DNA from: an uncultured Parabacteroides sp.
GTDB lineage: Bacteria > Bacteroidota > Bacteroidia > Bacteroidales > Tannerellaceae
NCBI GenBank assembly: GCA_947074335.1
Contig: CAMTPG010000086.1
Span: forward strand, 1-8,921
Length of the DNA: 8,921 nt
Direction: 5' to 3'
Part shown: positions 6,663 through 8,921 of the stretch, piece after piece
Layout of the letters: every line of letters begins with the position of its first letter
How positions within the stretch are numbered: position 1 is the first letter of the stretch
The notes under the pieces: model-generated
Told to the model about the DNA's origin: nothing
The model's database searches: none
What the model saw: only the letters and a program-made list of their open reading frames with translations
Translations under genes and position numbers: made by a program

Positions 6663-7448
6663 ATGAAAAAGAGAACAAATTATATAATCCTGCTGCTGTC
6701 TGTACTGATGGCAACTCCGCTTTTTGCGCAGGAAGACCGTAGTCCGGGAATGATCAAATCGGCGCTGCTCGGTCTCGAATATCAGGTAAAAGCCGGTGTG
6801 AGTATCGGCGGTACAGCTCCGCTTCCGATGCCGGTGGAAATCCGAAAAATCGAAGGCTTTAATCCTACCATGCTTTTTGCCGTGGAAGGGAATGTAACCA
6901 AATGGTTTCATAACAGTGAAAAATGGGGTGCCCGTGTGGGTATACGCCTTGAAAATAAAGGGATGACTACCGATGCCCGCGTGCTGAATTACGGCATGGA
7001 GATTATTGGCGACGGCGGTGAGCTGGTGCAGGGACGCTGGACCGGCGATGTGCGCACGCACGTTAAAAACACCTATCTTACTTTTCCCATATCGGCAGTT
7101 TACCGCTTGAATCGTCGGTTTAATTTCACGCTTGGTCCCTATGTTTCGTATATGTTCGAAGGCGATTTCTCCGGTCATGTAAGCAACGGTTATCTGCGCG
7201 AAGGCGATCCGACCGGTAATAAGGTAATTTTCGAAAACGATAAAAGTGCCGCCTATGATTTTTCATCCGATCTGCGCCGCTTCCAGTGGGGCGCACAACT
7301 GGGTTGCGAATGGCGCGCATTGAAACATCTCAATGTATATGCCGATCTGACCTGGGGATTGAACGGGATTTTTAAAGGCGATTTCCATACCATTACTTTT
7401 CCGCTCTATCCGATTTATCTGACGGCGGGGTTTGGGTATGTGTTTTAA
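6663..7448 (+). CDS. Outer-membrane beta-barrel protein
   Basis: The protein of 261 residues has a Sec signal peptide with a KKR n-region, a hydrophobic core (7-16) and a likely cleavage site after PLFA (residue 22). The mature part alternates polar and hydrophobic residues in strand-like segments, for example WGARVGIRLENKG, NTYLTFPISAVYRL, RFNFTLGPYVSYMF and LNVYADLTWGLNG. It ends in TAGFGYVF, whose terminal Phe fits the recognition signal for the BAM complex. The size suits a barrel of roughly 8 to 10 strands of the PorT/OmpW-like kind common in Bacteroidetes. I chose ATG 6663 because an A-rich stretch precedes it; ATG 6654 (three residues longer) is possible, and ATG 6627 overlaps the upstream gene and is less likely. 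Its place behind the lipoprotein gene suggests the two act together in the outer membrane. The specific cargo or role is not visible. Confidence 0.82.
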   Translation: MKKRTNYIILLLSVLMATPLFAQEDRSPGMIKSALLGLEYQVKAGVSIGGTAPLPMPVEIRKIEGFNPTMLFAVEGNVTKWFHNSEKWGARVGIRLENKGMTTDARVLNYGMEIIGDGGELVQGRWTGDVRTHVKNTYLTFPISAVYRLNRRFNFTLGPYVSYMFEGDFSGHVSNGYLREGDPTGNKVIFENDKSAAYDFSSDLRRFQWGAQLGCEWRALKHLNVYADLTWGLNGIFKGDFHTITFPLYPIYLTAGFGYVF

Positions 7449-7502
7449 ATCGTAATCAACCGCTCCGGACTTGTTTTTAGTCTGGCGTATAATTAATAAA
7501 AT

Positions 7503-7543
7503 AAAGCGCTTTTTATTCTCCGGAATAAAGAGCGCTTTTCTTT
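7503..7543 (+). terminator. Strong intrinsic terminator of the lipoprotein/barrel unit
   Basis: The arms at 7503-7518 and 7523-7538 pair over 16 bases with a single G-U pair and a four-base loop (TCCG). The outer half is the GC-containing AAAGCGCT/AGCGCTTT. It is followed by a T-rich tract, TTTTCTTTT. It starts about 55 bases after the barrel gene stop. A-rich sequence on the other side could let it work in the reverse direction too. Confidence 0.9.
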
Positions 7544-7584
7544 TATGATCAGTTTTAAAACCCGATTTGAAATTAAAAGAAATA

Positions 7585-7612
7585 GTTTCGATATTTTCTA
7601 AAATATCGAAAC
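7585..7612. repeat. Perfect 28-base palindrome
   Basis: Arms of 13 bases, GTTTCGATATTTT (7585-7597) and AAAATATCGAAAC (7600-7612), are exact inverted copies with only CT between them. On the minus strand it is followed by a T-rich stretch, so it could serve as a distant terminator for the kinase gene, although it lies almost 200 bases past the stop. The very short loop and exact symmetry also fit a DNA-binding or recombination site. The role is not known. Confidence 0.85.
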
Positions 7613-7644
7613 ATCAAAAATGCCTGCTTATGCATATCATATTA

Positions 7645-7703
7645 CACTGCAGTGGAATTTCAATTTCATTGCAGTGAAAATTAAATTGCACTGCGATGAA
7701 ATT
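7645..7703. repeat. Three related 15-base elements in alternating orientation
   Basis: Element A is CACTGCAGTGGAATT (7645-7659), element B is AATTTCATTGCAGTG in reverse orientation (7662-7676), and element C is CACTGCGATGAAATT (7689-7703). A and the reverse complement of B agree at 13 of 15 bases with a 2-base gap, B and C at 14 of 15 with a 12-base gap. B can therefore pair with A or with C but not with both, in RNA or as extruded DNA. A also begins with the 10-base palindrome CACTGCAGTG. Confidence 0.8.
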
Positions 7704-7761
7704 TTGGCAAAATATAATATGCAGATATTCAATTGTTTACAAAACGCTGAAAATCGGGCTC

Positions 7762-7800
7762 AAAAACATTCTGTTTTTAAGATTTTAAAAAGTGCCTTTT
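7762..7800 (-). terminator. Possible weak terminator region for the ROK kinase gene
   Basis: Two small AT-rich hairpins lie 8 to 46 bases after the kinase stop: AAAAG/CTTTT (7788-7792 and 7796-7800) and AAAAACA/TGTTTTT (7762-7768 and 7772-7778). Both have short stems with three-base loops, and the first is followed on the minus strand by T- and A-rich sequence. They are weak on their own. Confidence 0.3.
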
Positions 7801-7807
7801 ATTGTAA

Positions 7808-8665
7808 TTAAAGATTTGCATAACACAGCGAAGCGGCACCGAATAATCCCGGATGTTGCAATCGGGAGAACTCCAGGCGCAATCGTTTGATGGAATTCGG
7901 ATAGGCAAAATCTTTTAAATTTTCGTGCATGGCGGCTTCGAACAATGCATGCGATTCGGCAACCGATCCGCCGAAGATAATCATTTCGGGATCGACGGTT
8001 AACACCACCATTTTAACGGCTGCTGCCAGATGTTCGCCTAACTGTCGGTAGGCTTCGAGTGCCTCTTTCTTGTTTTCGAGCGCCATTTGATGCATCTCTT
8101 TGCCATCAATTCCGAAACAGTTCATAAAAAAAGAGCCGCTGCAATAATATTCCAGTACGGCATCCAGATAAGGAAGCATGCCGAATTCGCCCGAGCCGCA
8201 GTTGGCATCTGCCAGCAGCCGGCCGCGCTGAATAATTCCGCCGCCAAGACCTGTTCCGATGGTGAGTCCTACGAAGTTTTCACAGTTTTTTCCGGCACCA
8301 AAAATGCGTTCGCCCAGTGCAAAACAGTTGGCGTCATTATCTACATATACAGGCACTCCAAATTGCTTTTCGAGGATGGTTTTTAGCGGCACTTCGTCCC
8401 AATGCGGAATATGAACCACATAATAAACAATGCCTTTTTCGCGATCTACCACGCTGGGCACACCAATTCCAATGGCCGTAACCTGATCGCTCCAGACGGA
8501 TTGAATTAATTCGATCAGCACATCGGTTGTATCACGGTAATGGGTCGTGTTTTTGGGTGTTGATTTGCGTTTTTCCAGTATCAGCTTATCGCCCTCTATA
8601 CGCGCCGCACGCATTTGTGTACCACCCAGATCGATGCCTATTACACAGTTTTGTTGTTGATTCAT
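7808..8665 (-). CDS. ROK family sugar kinase lacking the usual zinc-binding motif
   Basis: This cytoplasmic ATP-dependent kinase of 285 residues probably phosphorylates glucose, an N-acetylated hexosamine or a related hexose. ROK features are the N-terminal phosphate-binding IDLGGT (11-16), the catalytic VDNDANC with D111 as likely base, GTGLGGG (137-143), the ADP-binding FGGSV (231-235), and a C-terminal GLFGAA (273-278). Canonical ROK proteins have GEIGH and CxCGxxGCxE, which hold a structural zinc. Here the His is replaced by M163 (GSGEFGML, 157-164) and the Cys cluster by YYCSGSFF (173-180), with one Cys left. This explains the slightly short length. The protein has no N-terminal helix-turn-helix, so it is a kinase and not a NagC/XylR-type repressor. 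It stands alone, with a promoter just upstream and a divergent lipoprotein gene beyond. Confidence 0.88.
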   Translation of the reverse strand: MNQQQNCVIGIDLGGTQMRAARIEGDKLILEKRKSTPKNTTHYRDTTDVLIELIQSVWSDQVTAIGIGVPSVVDREKGIVYYVVHIPHWDEVPLKTILEKQFGVPVYVDNDANCFALGERIFGAGKNCENFVGLTIGTGLGGGIIQRGRLLADANCGSGEFGMLPYLDAVLEYYCSGSFFMNCFGIDGKEMHQMALENKKEALEAYRQLGEHLAAAVKMVVLTVDPEMIIFGGSVAESHALFEAAMHENLKDFAYPNSIKRLRLEFSRLQHPGLFGAASLCYANL

Positions 8666-8698
8666 TGCTTTTTAAGTATTAGAAAATCACATTTAACA

Positions 8699-8706
8699 CA
8701 AAAATA
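8699..8706 (-). promoter_or_regulatory. Promoter of the ROK kinase gene, -7 box
   Basis: On the minus strand the bases read TATTTTTG, a perfect TAnnTTTG. A three-of-four -33 candidate (TTAG, 8728-8731) lies 21 bases upstream. The box is 33 bases before the ATG, giving a leader of about 30 bases. Confidence 0.55.
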
Positions 8707-8770
8707 ATAAAAGAGATTGAAGAATAACTAAAAGCTGAGATGATTTCTTATCATTTACTATTATTATTCT

Positions 8771-8778
8771 TATTTTTG
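8771..8778 (+). promoter_or_regulatory. Promoter of the right-edge lipoprotein gene, -7 box
   Basis: TATTTTTG matches TAnnTTTG exactly and lies 31 bases before the ATG at 8810. The best -33 candidate is TTTC at 8744-8747, with a 23-base gap that is a little long. The kinase promoter on the other strand is only about 65 bases away, so a regulator bound between them could affect both genes. Confidence 0.55.
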
Positions 8779-8809
8779 ATCAACTTAAATACCATGAACT
8801 CCTGTTTAT

Positions 8810-8921
8810 ATGAAACAAATAACATTTTTTTTATGCAGCATCTTTCTGCTGATGTTTGGCTTTACTGCCTGTACAAATGATTTATCATCCGGCTCTGTTG
8901 AAGATGATATTGAATTGCTTC
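8810..8921 (+). CDS. Lipoprotein N-terminus, cut by the right window edge
   Basis: Thirty-seven codons are visible. They encode a lipoprotein signal peptide: Lys near the start, a hydrophobic core (about 4-17) and lipobox FTAC with the acylated Cys at 21. The mature start, TNDLSSGSVEDDIELL, is polar and acidic, as usual for the linker of a Bacteroidetes envelope lipoprotein. It does not show a clear run of acidic residues directly after the Cys, so surface export is not indicated. A perfect -7 box upstream supports the start. The family cannot be named from the visible part. Confidence 0.8.
   Translation, partial: MKQITFFLCSIFLLMFGFTACTNDLSSGSVEDDIELL

Larger units (their letters stand above)
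7449..7807. other. Intergenic region between convergent genes, rich in inverted repeats
   Basis: The region holds the strong terminator at 7503-7543, a perfect 28-base palindrome (7585-7612), three related 15-base elements in alternating orientation (7645-7703) and two small hairpins close to the kinase stop. A 63-codon open frame (7620-7811) crosses the repeats but has no plausible codon use or protein features, and is judged spurious. Base composition after 7544 is clearly more AT-rich than in the flanking genes. Confidence 0.65.

Noticed and set aside
6645..7178. 177-codon minus-strand open frame inside the barrel gene
   Set aside because: It is antisense to the barrel protein and has low-quality composition, rich in His and Arg, with no motif.
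7585..7612. Calling the palindrome a chromosomal dif site
   Set aside because: The length fits, but the conserved XerD half and the usual asymmetry between the two halves are missing, so it is listed only as a palindrome.
7620..7811. 63-codon plus-strand open frame in the repeat-rich intergenic region
   Set aside because: It runs across the inverted repeats and into the kinase stop codon, has no promoter or distinctive protein feature, and its codons reflect only AT-rich sequence.

Overview
The window looks like ordinary chromosome of a member of the Bacteroidetes, most likely the order Bacteroidales, at moderate GC content. The evidence is fourfold. Four of the promoter candidates carry perfect copies of the Bacteroidetes -7 box TAnnTTTG next to a gene start. 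Starts lack Shine-Dalgarno sequences and sit behind A/T-rich stretches. There is a lipoprotein with a PCMD-type C-terminus paired with a small outer-membrane barrel. The sugar kinase is a ROK protein without the usual zinc site. I cannot assign a genus.

Layout. Bases 1-44 probably hold the first codons of a minus-strand gene leaving the window on the left. An AT-rich gap with short repeats follows (45-413). Bases 414-4334 hold a compact minus-strand cluster, transcribed right to left: an M20 metallodipeptidase, a DbpA-like DEAD-box RNA helicase starting 4 nt after it, and an amidohydrolase of the S-adenosylhomocysteine/methylthioadenosine deaminase type whose ATG overlaps the helicase stop (ATGA). 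Upstream on the same strand is panB (4442-5266), the first committed step of pantothenate/CoA synthesis, with its own promoter and an intrinsic terminator before the dipeptidase gene.

A divergent intergenic region (5267-5524) leads to a plus-strand two-gene unit: a lipoprotein with a PCMD-like C-terminus (5525-6643) and an outer-membrane beta-barrel protein (6663-7448). The unit ends in a very strong 16-bp hairpin terminator (7503-7543). It reads as a self-contained envelope module. Between this terminator and the convergent ROK sugar-kinase gene (7808-8665, minus) lie about 260 AT-rich bases with a perfect 28-bp palindrome and three related 15-base elements that can pair in two mutually exclusive ways. 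This is the least explained part of the window. At the right edge a lipoprotein gene starts divergently from the kinase and is cut by the window end.

Most genes are housekeeping or common Bacteroidales accessory genes, and I see no mobile element, CRISPR array, RNA gene or defence system. The points worth a second look are the repeat structures at 7585-7703, the zinc-less ROK kinase, the lipoprotein/barrel pair, and the 16-base tandem repeat beside the deaminase stop codon.
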